Source: Nitrospirota bacterium (GTDB lineage: Bacteria; Nitrospirota; Thermodesulfovibrionia; Thermodesulfovibrionales; JdFR-85). From it: a DNA stretch of 17,518 nt. The position numbers and the translations under genes were made by a program. The notes beneath the pieces are model-generated. The model did not search any database and was not told where the DNA came from. It was given only the letters and a program-made list of their open reading frames with translations. Positions 6,046 to 13,028 of this stretch are shown one piece after another (the first letter of the stretch is position 1; the number at the start of each line of letters is the position of its first letter). The stretch is taken from contig QIJG01000142.1 in the NCBI GenBank assembly GCA_003232715.1, forward strand, positions 1 through 17,518, read 5' to 3'.

Positions 6046-6131
6046 CATTCTCGTCCCGGCATCCGGCCGGGGCTCCGAGGTAATTTCGCAATTAACCATC
6101 CAGGTGAATTTACTGCGAAATTAAAACCGTT
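6046..6131. repeat. Dispersed structured repeat, copy 1
   Basis: A 35-base head (6046-6080, beginning CATTCTCGTCCCGGC and ending CTCCGAGG) contains its own hairpin CCCGGC-ATCCG-GCCGGG. It is followed by TAATTTCGCA (6081-6090), a 23-base loop, the exact reverse complement TGCGAAATTA (6114-6123) and the tail AAACCGTT (6124-6131). The head occurs again at 11521-11555 with one difference, while the second stem there has unrelated sequence. It lies just 7 bases after the cbiB stop. Confidence 0.75.
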
Positions 6132-6140
6132 TTATTTAGC

Positions 6141-6170
6141 ATCTGCGTTTATCTGCGAAAATCTGCGGCC
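6141..6170. repeat. Tandem ATCTGCGNNN, three units
   Basis: ATCTGCG recurs at 6141, 6151 and 6161 with a period of exactly 10 bases. A degenerate echo (CTCTGT, ATCTGTGGC) follows around 6201-6218. This type of ATCTGCG-rich intergenic sequence recurs in many unrelated bacterial genomes. It lies between cbiB and the 3' end of the transporter gene. Confidence 0.6.
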
Positions 6171-6237
6171 AATTGAACTCTTTATTCCGATCCTTGTAAA
6201 CTCTGTAAAATCTGTGGCTGAAATTAAATTATCTATT

Positions 6238-7720
6238 CTATGCCGAACTTCTTCCCCCTGCCTTGTTATGTTCGGTCTTCCAGGGCCTTGATGCTATCAC
6301 AAAAGCGGCAATAAGGGTCAATAATATCCAGTCCCAGCCGATCAGTATGAGCGAGGCCCAGGTATATCCTCCATATGGTTTTCTGAGTTCACCGTAGAGA
6401 TCTACAACGAGTATTATCCCAAGCACAAGGGGCACAAAGTATTTGATAAGTATATCCCACCAGAAACCAAGCTTAATGGTAGAGATCCTGTTGATATGTT
6501 GTCTCAGAATCTTTATCCTGAAGAACCAGCCCACGAGTATGCATTCAAATATGCCTACAACAATCAGTCCGTAGTGAGTGAGGAAATGGTCGACTATGTC
6601 GAGCCACAGCAGCCCTGCCTGCGTGGTAAAGATGACAGATCCGCAGAAACCCAGGATGGAAACAGTAGTTATAATATGTTTCCGCCTGATCCCGAATTTA
6701 TCGACCATTGCTGATGTGAATGCCTCAATTATAGAGATGGAGGAGGACAGACCGGCCACAACAAGACAGAGAAAAAAGATCGCACCGAATATATTCCCTC
6801 CCGGCATAAGGCTGACCGCCTTTGGGTATGCAACAAAGGCAAGACCAATGCTCTGTGAGACGACACCGGAGAGGGGTTCACCCTGCGTGGTGGACATAAA
6901 GCCAAGGACAGAGAATACCGCAACCCCTGCAAAAAGTGAATATCCACTATTGATAAACGCTATCAGCAATGCATTCCTGGTAATATTTGTCTTTTCAGGG
7001 AGATAGCTCGCATAGGTTATCATTATCCCGAAACCAAGGCTGAGGGTGAAGAATATCTGGCTGTAGGCATCGATCCATACCCTTGGGTCCGAGAGCCTGG
7101 AAAAATCGGGAGTCAGGTATGCCCGAACCCCGGACATTGCCCCCTCAAGTGTGAGAGACCAGAAGACGAGCACAGCAGTCAGCACAAAGAGCAGGGGCAT
7201 AAATATCCTGTTTGCAAGCTCAATTCCCCGCTGTACACCCCTGTGGACTATAAACCAGTTTATGAACCAGATAACAAGGAGTGCAAAAAATATCGGTCTC
7301 CTTATCCCGCCTATCTCTGACGGTGACTTGCTTACGGAAAGAAAATCCTTGAAGAAAAAGGTGTTAGGGTCATTACCCCAGCCAAGGTTAAAAGAAAGGA
7401 AAAAGAAATTAAGGCACCAGGCAACTATTACCATATAATAAAGCACTATACCGAACATCACAAACGTTACGGCCCACCAGCCGATTTATCTTTGCATAGG
7501 CGAGGGGGGCTGATCCGATACGCTCATGTCCAACGGCAAATTCCAGTATCAGCAAAGGGATCCCCGCCGTTAAGAGGGCCGTAAAGTAGGGGATAAGAAA
7601 GGCTCCACCACCATAGTTATATGCCATATAGCTGAATCGCCAGATATTGCCGAGCCCTATTGCCGAACCAACTGCTGCAAGCAGGAACCCAAACTGGCTA
7701 TTCCACTGCTCCCTCTTCAT
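6238..7720 (-). pseudogene. Sodium:neurotransmitter symporter (SNF) family transporter, frameshifted
   Basis: The N-terminal part starts at ATG 7720 and shows the NSS first-helix signature: GSAIGLGNIWRFSYMAYNYG and GGAFLIPYF (residues about 17-46), which shapes the sodium and substrate sites in LeuT. After KIN (codon 79, at 7486-7484) the frame breaks: a single C at 7483 separates it from GWWAVTF in another frame, which then runs open to TAG at 6240-6238. Joined, the protein is about 493 residues with roughly 12 hydrophobic helices, normal for bacterial NSS symporters of amino acids. The EAFTSAMVDKFGIRR segment (helix 8) is also typical. As it stands, the cell makes only a 103-residue stub, unless this is a sequencing or assembly error. 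The gene abuts the aroK stop (TAGATG), with GGAG as ribosome site. Substrate unknown. Confidence 0.85.
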
Positions 7721-8233
7721 CTATCCGGACAACTCCTTCATTTTCCGTATAATCTCATCTGCAATCTCTGTAGGTGACAGGGAATCCGTCTCAATTATGA
7801 TATCCGCCTTTTCATAAAACGGTTGTCTGTAGTCAAGGATGTCTCTTATCTTTTTCAGTGGGTCGTCCACATTCAGGAGGGGCCGTTTCCCTGAAGTGCT
7901 TGTGCGTTTCAGAATGGTCTCCGGGGTTGCTTTAAGACAGACTATCACACCCTTTTCCCTGAGGGCCTTCATGTTTTCCTCTCTCAGAACAACACCTCCA
8001 CCAGTGGAGATCACTACGTTGTCCTGGATAGCAAACTTCTTTACCATCGCTGTCTCCCTGTCACGGAAGTAGGGCTCATCAAAACGGCTGAATATCTCTT
8101 TGATCGTCATACCCTCAGCCTTTTCTATCTCTGCATCAAGCTCGACAAGCCTCACACCAAGCCTGCCGGCAAGCTTCCTGCCTATAACAGTTTTACCGGT
8201 CCCCATAAATCCAGAAAGCACAATATTTTTCAT
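7721..8233 (-). CDS. aroK: Shikimate kinase
   Basis: The enzyme phosphorylates shikimate with ATP, the fifth step of the chorismate pathway, in the cytoplasm. The 170-residue product has the Walker A loop GFMGTGKT (8-15), the shikimate-binding aspartate in ELDAEIE (Asp33), the substrate arginine in FRDRE (57-60), the STGGG motif (76-80), the lid GKRPLL (115-120) and a terminal DYRQPFY (134-140) with the adenine-side arginine. Length is standard. AGGGG 5-9 bases before the ATG is the ribosome site. It follows aroC on the same strand after 314 bases and is directly adjacent to the transporter start, so aroK and the transporter are probably co-transcribed. Confidence 0.96.
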   Translation of the reverse strand: MKNIVLSGFMGTGKTVIGRKLAGRLGVRLVELDAEIEKAEGMTIKEIFSRFDEPYFRDRETAMVKKFAIQDNVVISTGGGVVLREENMKALREKGVIVCLKATPETILKRTSTSGKRPLLNVDDPLKKIRDILDYRQPFYEKADIIIETDSLSPTEIADEIIRKMKELSG

Positions 8234-8547
8234 TCTTTCCCCTTATATAGTTTAGCTGTTTTCAGGCAGGATTACAGGATAATCACGATATTTCTAAAAT
8301 CCCGACTCACTCTTTCCAAATCCCTATCCTGAGTATATCGAGAAGATACCGTAAAGCTACAAAAAACTTCTTTTCAGCCTCAAGATTACTTCAAAATTAC
8401 TTCAAAATTTATAGAAACTGAACTATTTTCTTTCCTGTCATGAAGCAATATACTCCCTAACTCCTAAACTCTCTTCTCATCCTTATCCCGTCAAAAAATT
8501 CCCCGTTTGAAAGACGCAGAGTTATATCGGATTTCAGAAAAATATAT
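8234..8547. other. aroC-aroK intergenic region
   Basis: A 314-base AT-rich gap with no plausible gene on either strand. It contains the tandem 11-mer ATTACTTCAAA twice (8385-8395, 8396-8406), with a third partial unit. A promoter for aroK on the minus strand is expected here, but I cannot point to convincing -35/-10 boxes. Confidence 0.4.
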
Positions 8548-9732
8548 CTACATATTCTTCAGATAATTCTCGTAATTTCTCTTTGTCTCCTCCATGCTGT
8601 CTCCACCGAACTTCTCCAGAAAGGCATCGGCAATTACCAGAGACATAACAGCCTCACCTATTACCGAGGCCGCCGGCACTGCACAGACATCAGACCTCTC
8701 ATAGGTGGCCTCAAAGGGTTCACCTGTAACAATGTCAACAGACCTGAGGGGTTTGTGCTGGGTCGGGATCGGCTTCATGGCTGCCCTGACTACTACAGGC
8801 ATCCCGTTTGTAATCCCCCCTTCTATGCCGCCGGCATGATTCGTTTTCCTGAGGACAGACATCGGAGACTCAGCGTCGGAAGAGGGATATATCTCATCCA
8901 TCACTTCAGCACCCGGTCTCTTTGCAAGCTCAAATCCGTTGCCGATTTCAACACCTTTTATGGCCTGAATACCCATGAAGGCATGTGCAAGGCGGGCGTC
9001 AAGTCTCCTGTCCCACTGAATGTGGCTGCCAAGACCTACCGACACACCCACTGCATGAACCAGGAATGTGCCCCCCATTGAGTAGCCCTCCTCCGTTGCC
9101 TTTTCAATGGCCTCCTTCATCCGGGTTGCCGTACCACTCTCAGGACACCTTACATCAGAATCTTCAGCACTTATGGATAGCGCCTTAAGGTCCTCCTCTT
9201 TCAAAACAGCCGGGTCAACGCTCATGGAGACATTGCCTATGGCCGTAACAAACCCACCAATAGTTATGCCAAACTCCTCAAGAAACCGCCTGCCAATTGC
9301 ACCTATGGCTACCCTCATGGCTGTCTCCCTTGCAGAAGACCTCTCAAGTATGTTCCTGATATCATCCTGATGATATTTGGTTGCACCAGGCAAGTCGGCA
9401 TGCCCTGGCCTTGGTCTTGTAACAGGCGGCACAGAGCCCCTCTCTTCCGTAAGAGGTGACATCCCCTCCTGCCAGTTTTCCCAGTCACGGTTTTCAATAA
9501 ACAGGGCAACCGGTGATCCGATTGTGACCCCCCATCTGACTCCGGAGATAAACTCAACCCTGTCTGACTCTATCTTCATCCTTCCGCCACGGCCAAAACC
9601 GGCCTGTCTCCTGCTGAGTTGCCGGTTCACATAATCAGGGGTTATCTGTAGATTTGAGGGAATACCCTCAATAATACCTGTCAGTCCCTTTCCGTGAGAC
9701 TCTCCTGCTGTAAGAAAACGCAACCTGAACAT
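8548..9732 (-). CDS. aroC: Chorismate synthase
   Basis: Chorismate synthase removes phosphate from 5-enolpyruvylshikimate-3-phosphate to give chorismate, using reduced FMN. All three family signatures are present: GESHGKGLTGIIEG (10-23), GFGRGGRM near 45-52, and RPRPGHADL (106-114) followed by the RSSARETAMRVA block (131-142). The conserved histidines sit in GESHG and PGHAD. Length (394 residues) is typical of the longer bacterial enzymes. The ATG at 9732-9730 has a clear AAGGAG about 9 bases upstream. It is the first gene of the minus-strand aroC-aroK-transporter run, so its 5' region (9733 on) should hold the promoter. Function is certain. Confidence 0.97.
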   Translation of the reverse strand: MFRLRFLTAGESHGKGLTGIIEGIPSNLQITPDYVNRQLSRRQAGFGRGGRMKIESDRVEFISGVRWGVTIGSPVALFIENRDWENWQEGMSPLTEERGSVPPVTRPRPGHADLPGATKYHQDDIRNILERSSARETAMRVAIGAIGRRFLEEFGITIGGFVTAIGNVSMSVDPAVLKEEDLKALSISAEDSDVRCPESGTATRMKEAIEKATEEGYSMGGTFLVHAVGVSVGLGSHIQWDRRLDARLAHAFMGIQAIKGVEIGNGFELAKRPGAEVMDEIYPSSDAESPMSVLRKTNHAGGIEGGITNGMPVVVRAAMKPIPTQHKPLRSVDIVTGEPFEATYERSDVCAVPAASVIGEAVMSLVIADAFLEKFGGDSMEETKRNYENYLKNM

Positions 9733-10051
9733 TACCTATCACTCCTTTCAAGTTTAGCCTATGGTCTATTATGCTCCAGAGAGCTATACATATTAACATA
9801 TTATTCTTAGGGTTATTAACCTGGCAACTGTTCAGAAAGACATATTTGTCAGCAAAACTAACCACTCAGCCGGAAAAAACTCTGTATTTATCTGCCTGGC
9901 AGAGGTGCCAGAAAATATCACTGAGGTTTTATATAAGCCGGCCTCATTAGAGGATCAGCAGGAATATTAGAAGTCCCGGGCATGAAAGTAATAAAGACCG
10001 ATTTTCATACAGATAAAGTACCCTAAATTCATGAAGTTGCCCATAGCTTAA

Positions 10052-10225
10052 ATAAGTGCAGTGGTTTGCGGTTTGCACAAAACCGAGGAGCGTCTTACGG
10101 TCGTAATAGATAAAGGTATGAACTCCGCATCGAACTATGCCTGGATTGATGAACATTCCGGAATTCACTTCTCTTCGCTTAATGATTTAAGCCTCTTCTC
10201 AGACTCCGATGGCTTTACCATCTAA
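10052..10225 (+). pseudogene. Transposase fragment, IS1634/IS4-like
   Basis: An open frame between TAA at 10049-10051 and TAA at 10223-10225 reads GLHKTEERLTVVIDKGMNSA followed by SNYAWIDEHSGIHF. The block 'rLTvViDKGmNS..N.awIDeh..iHFv' is the central catalytic strand of IS1634-type DDE transposases, where the Asp of DKG is one of the acidic residues. Upstream (from about 9979) ATG AAA GTA ATA AAG may be more of the same gene in another frame, interrupted by a stop; downstream similarity fades after about codon 45. Neither end of an insertion sequence is visible. This is an old remnant of a mobile element lying between aroC and a tRNA gene. The remainder of 9733-10344 shows no gene. Confidence 0.5.
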
Positions 10226-10344
10226 AACACTGACTCTCCTCTTGTGCTCATATATCTGTCAACTCAAGCCCATTAAACAATACCTGTTCCTGGCTCCCCG
10301 CTGCTTCAGAAATATATCAGGCTCAGGAGGGGTTGCATTCAGGG

Positions 10345-10429
10345 TGGTGCGAGAGAGGGGAGTCGAACCCCTATGGGAAATCCCACTGGATCCTAAGTCC
10401 AGCGCGTCTGCCAGTTCCGCCACTCTCGC
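10345..10429 (-). tRNA. tRNA-Leu, anticodon UAG, CCA encoded
   Basis: The minus strand folds as a class II tRNA. The acceptor GCGAGAG (10429-10423) pairs with CTCTCGC (10355-10349), followed by A and an encoded CCA. The D-arm region is TGGCGGAACTGGCAGACGC. The anticodon stem is CTGGA/TCCAG with loop CTTAGGA, giving anticodon TAG, which reads CUA leucine codons. A variable arm (TGGGATTTCCCA) and a T-arm AGGGG-TTCGACT-CCCCT complete it. Eighty-five bases including CCA is right for leucine. Confidence 0.97.
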
Positions 10430-10438
10430 ATATAGTTA

Positions 10439-10468
10439 ATTTTAAATGATTTTTCAGCAATCGGTCAA
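10439..10468 (-). promoter_or_regulatory. Promoter of the tRNA-Leu gene
   Basis: On the minus strand TTGACC (10468-10463) lies 18 bases before TAAAAT (10444-10439), five of six matches to consensus for each box. The -10 box ends 9 bases before the mature tRNA 5' end, a normal distance for a tRNA transcript with a short leader. Confidence 0.6.
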
Positions 10469-10657
10469 TTACAGACAGCCTGACCCCCCGTTAAGGCACT
10501 CCCTTCTTTCGGGGTCCATAGCCTGAGTAAAGGGATTATAACCTGAGGAGGACTCTTTTTAAAAGATGAATCAGACTCTCTTTAGAGAGTGAACTTGAGA
10601 AGGAAAGAGGAGGAGTGTATCAATAAGGTTTCACCATAAAGGTAAAGTTCTGTTATT

Positions 10658-11482
10658 ATGGTTATTATGAAACAAGTCAGGATCGGTAACCAGACCGCCT
10701 TCTCTGCCTCGCCCCTGACGCTGCCTTTTGAGTATGCGGTAGCAAACGGGTTTGATGCCTTTGAGTGGTTTCCCGATAAGCACGAATCGGGTGGGGGGTG
10801 GGATGTAAGCGATATAGGGGCTGAAACACGCTGTTATATCAAAAACACCGCTGTTACGCACGGCATCACTCTATCTGTCCATGCATCATTAAAGGCCAAC
10901 CCTATGATACCGGAAGCCCATGGACTGCTAATCAATGAATTCGGGTTCGCACAGGATATCGGTGCAACACTGCTTAATCTTCATCTCTATACTGATGAGG
11001 GGTTGGATAGTTATGTGAAGGCAATTACCCCGATTGTAATGCTTTCAGCGAAGATCGGCATAAGGCTCTCCATAGAAAACACACCGCTTACCCCTCCGGA
11101 TGATTTCAACAGACTGTTTGGACTCTTCAGGGAGATGGGGGCTGCGAAGGTGGCACACGTAGGGATGTGCCTTGATATAGGGCATGCCAATCTGTACAGT
11201 TCCACCCGTAACAACTACCTGGGATTCGTTGAGCAGCTTGATCCGCCGGTGCCGGTCATCCATATCCATATGCACGAAAACTATGGCGACCTTGACAGCC
11301 ATCTGACTGTCTTTACCGGACCTTCGAGGGAAGACCCGTCCGGCATACAGGGATTTATAGAACAGATGAAGAAACGCAGGTTTTCAGGCTCTGTAATACT
11401 TGAACAGTGGCCGCAGCCCCGCTCTTTGCTCAATCAGGCACGCGACAGGTTATATCAAATGTTAAAACACGGAGACTCGTGA
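10658..11482 (+). CDS. Sugar phosphate isomerase/epimerase-like TIM-barrel protein
   Basis: The 274-residue product belongs to the xylose-isomerase-like/AP-endonuclease-2 superfamily. Candidate metal ligands lie at the ends of barrel strands: Glu140 in RLSIENTP, Asp173 and His176 in CLDIGHANL, the His-rich strand VIHIHMHEN (200-208), and Glu259 in VILEQW. Early, LSVHASLKANP (72-82) supplies another histidine. Such proteins isomerise or epimerise sugars or act on sugar phosphates; the substrate here is unknown. It stands upstream of the GH13 gene on the same strand, separated by 208 bases that hold a large hairpin, so it may be its own transcription unit. The start may instead be ATG 10667 (MKQVRIGN); neither ATG has a good ribosome site. 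Family firm, role in the glycogen region only inferred. Confidence 0.8.
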   Translation: MVIMKQVRIGNQTAFSASPLTLPFEYAVANGFDAFEWFPDKHESGGGWDVSDIGAETRCYIKNTAVTHGITLSVHASLKANPMIPEAHGLLINEFGFAQDIGATLLNLHLYTDEGLDSYVKAITPIVMLSAKIGIRLSIENTPLTPPDDFNRLFGLFREMGAAKVAHVGMCLDIGHANLYSSTRNNYLGFVEQLDPPVPVIHIHMHENYGDLDSHLTVFTGPSREDPSGIQGFIEQMKKRRFSGSVILEQWPQPRSLLNQARDRLYQMLKHGDS

Positions 11483-11489
11483 TGGAAGC

Positions 11490-11629
11490 TTGTTGGAAGC
11501 GATATGACAGACTCTTCACTCATTCTCGTCCCGGCATCCTGCCGGGGCTCCGAGGCAGTTTTATCCTTCAATAAATGCGGATAAAACTGAAAACCGTTCA
11601 GAGTCAATCATATCGCTCCCTTTCAACAA
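11490..11629 (+). terminator. Large nested hairpin after the isomerase gene, hosting repeat copy 2
   Basis: TTGTTGGAAGCGATATGA...GACTC (11490-11514) pairs imperfectly with GAGTC...TCATATCGCT...TCAACAA (11601-11629), one arm carrying four extra bases. Only 6 and 2 bases separate these arms from the repeat element at 11521-11598, so all 140 bases fold as one cruciform. A TTTTT follows shortly (11636-11640), suggesting that the original hairpin was the terminator of the isomerase gene. Confidence 0.45.
11521..11598. repeat. Dispersed structured repeat, copy 2
   Basis: The same 35-base head as at 6046-6080 (one difference, in the loop of its hairpin: T for G at position 20) is at 11521-11555. 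It is followed by CAGTTTTATCC (11556-11566), a 12-base loop, the exact reverse complement GGATAAAACTG (11579-11589) and AAAACCGTT (11590-11598). The stem sequence is unrelated to copy 1, yet pairing is perfect in both. Confidence 0.75.
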
Positions 11630-11675
11630 TTGAGGTTTTTATTGCCGGGTCCTGGTAAAAACTTCTAATTAAATT

Positions 11676-11682
11676 AAGGAGG
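11676..11682 (+). promoter_or_regulatory. Ribosome site that decides the GH13 start
   Basis: AAGGAGG at 11676-11682 is only 2 bases from the ATG at 11685 but 8 bases from the in-frame ATG at 11691. The second ATG is therefore the likely start. Confidence 0.65.
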
Positions 11683-11690
11683 AGATGGTG

Positions 11691-12995
11691 ATGAGAAAAC
11701 CTGAAAAGATGATTGTTTACAATCTGTTCCCCTTGCTGTCTGGACGGTTTACCGAATGGGAGAGCCATCTGGTACGGGCCTCTGAGATGGGTTTCAATTG
11801 GGTTTTTGTTAATCCCGTTCACCTTCCCGGCTCCTCCGGCAGCCTGTATTCAATAAAGAATTACTTCAGTTTTAACCCACTGCTGATAGACTCCCGCACT
11901 AAAAAGTCCCCCCGGCAACAGGTGGAAGGGGCCATTGAGACTGCAGGGAAACTGGGGCTCAGGATGATGATAGACCTGGTGGTTAACCATTGTGCCGTTG
12001 ATTCCGACCTGATACAGGAACACCCCGATTGGTTTCAATGGGAGAGGAATGGAAAAGTTGCTCATCCATTCTGCGATGAAAACGGGAAGAAGGTTGTGTG
12101 GAGGGACCTGGCGAGGTTCGATCACAGGTATACACGGGACAAGGAAGGGCTTTTTCAGTTTTTCTTTAAGGTGGTAACCTTTCTAATTAAGCTTGGCTTT
12201 AAAGGATTCCGGTGTGATGCTGCCTATCAGGTCCCAAAAAACTTCTGGCAGAGACTCATTAGTGAGACAAAGGCGATCTATCCGGATGTACTCTTTTTTG
12301 CCGAAACCCTGGGATGTCCGGCAGACCAGACCAGAAAGACCGCCAGCGCCGGTTTTGATTATATATTCAACAGCTCCAAATGGTGGGATCTTAATAGTCC
12401 CTGGCTGATGGAGCAGTATCACCTTACACGGGAGATAGCCCCATCAATAAGTTTTCCGGAAAGCCATGACACAGTGAGGCTCTGCGAGGAACTCCATGGC
12501 AACATAAATGGTCTCAAACAACGATATCTCTTCTCTTCACTCTATTCTGCAGGGGGTATGATGCCCATAGGATTTGAATTCGGTTTTCGCAAAAAGCTCC
12601 ATGTGGTCAAAACAAGGCCGGAGGATTGGGAGGAGACCGGTATCGATCTGACCTCCTTCATAGAAAAGGTCAACAGGATCAAGGAGCAGTACGTAATTTT
12701 TCAGGAAGATGCCCCAACCGAAATGTTACCCCATAATAATGCCAACGTCCTGATCATGTGGAAGGCATCCACGACTACACATGAGGAGGCACTCCTTATT
12801 CTCAATAAGGACATCCACAACAGACAGCATTTTTATGCAGATAGCCTATATGAATTTGTTCAGGCAAGGGCTCCCTTGAATGATGTATCTCCGGAAGATC
12901 CCATTGACTATATCCCCGAACCTTTTTCGTACGAACTACAGCCGGGAGAGGGTATTGTGCTTGTAACTACGAGGGAGCCGGGGCTGGAGGATTAA
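11691..12995 (+). CDS. Short GH13 alpha-amylase-family protein
   Basis: The 434-residue product has all four conserved GH13 regions on a (beta/alpha)8 barrel: MIDLVVNH (region I, about 93-100), GFKGFRCDAA (region II, nucleophile Asp about 166), LFFAETLG (region III, acid/base Glu about 205) and SFPESHDT (region IV, Asp about 260). It is compact: there is no N-terminal carbohydrate-binding domain and only a short C-terminal beta domain ending GEGIVLVTT. The 'MIVYNLFPLLSGRFTEW...GFNWVFVNPVH' opening recalls maltosyltransferases such as GlgE, but those are about 650 residues, so GlgE identity is not claimed. Likely activity is on alpha-1,4-glucans (hydrolysis or transfer) in the cytoplasm, as no signal peptide is seen. 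It converges with glgA, only 33 bases away, consistent with a glycogen role. Confidence 0.85.
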   Translation: MRKPEKMIVYNLFPLLSGRFTEWESHLVRASEMGFNWVFVNPVHLPGSSGSLYSIKNYFSFNPLLIDSRTKKSPRQQVEGAIETAGKLGLRMMIDLVVNHCAVDSDLIQEHPDWFQWERNGKVAHPFCDENGKKVVWRDLARFDHRYTRDKEGLFQFFFKVVTFLIKLGFKGFRCDAAYQVPKNFWQRLISETKAIYPDVLFFAETLGCPADQTRKTASAGFDYIFNSSKWWDLNSPWLMEQYHLTREIAPSISFPESHDTVRLCEELHGNINGLKQRYLFSSLYSAGGMMPIGFEFGFRKKLHVVKTRPEDWEETGIDLTSFIEKVNRIKEQYVIFQEDAPTEMLPHNNANVLIMWKASTTTHEEALLILNKDIHNRQHFYADSLYEFVQARAPLNDVSPEDPIDYIPEPFSYELQPGEGIVLVTTREPGLED

Positions 12996-13028
12996 ATGAC
13001 CGGGTTATCTATTTGAGAAGCGTTGATT

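Noticed and set aside
6046..6131. Integron attC site
   Set aside because: There is a variable stem between constant ends as in attC, but the R-box consensus sequences (RYYYAAC and GTTRRRY) are not present in the right positions and there is no integrase or cassette array.
9947..10168. 73-codon minus-strand open frame
   Set aside because: The opposite strand gives a recognisable transposase motif in the same interval, and the minus-strand product shows no family features.
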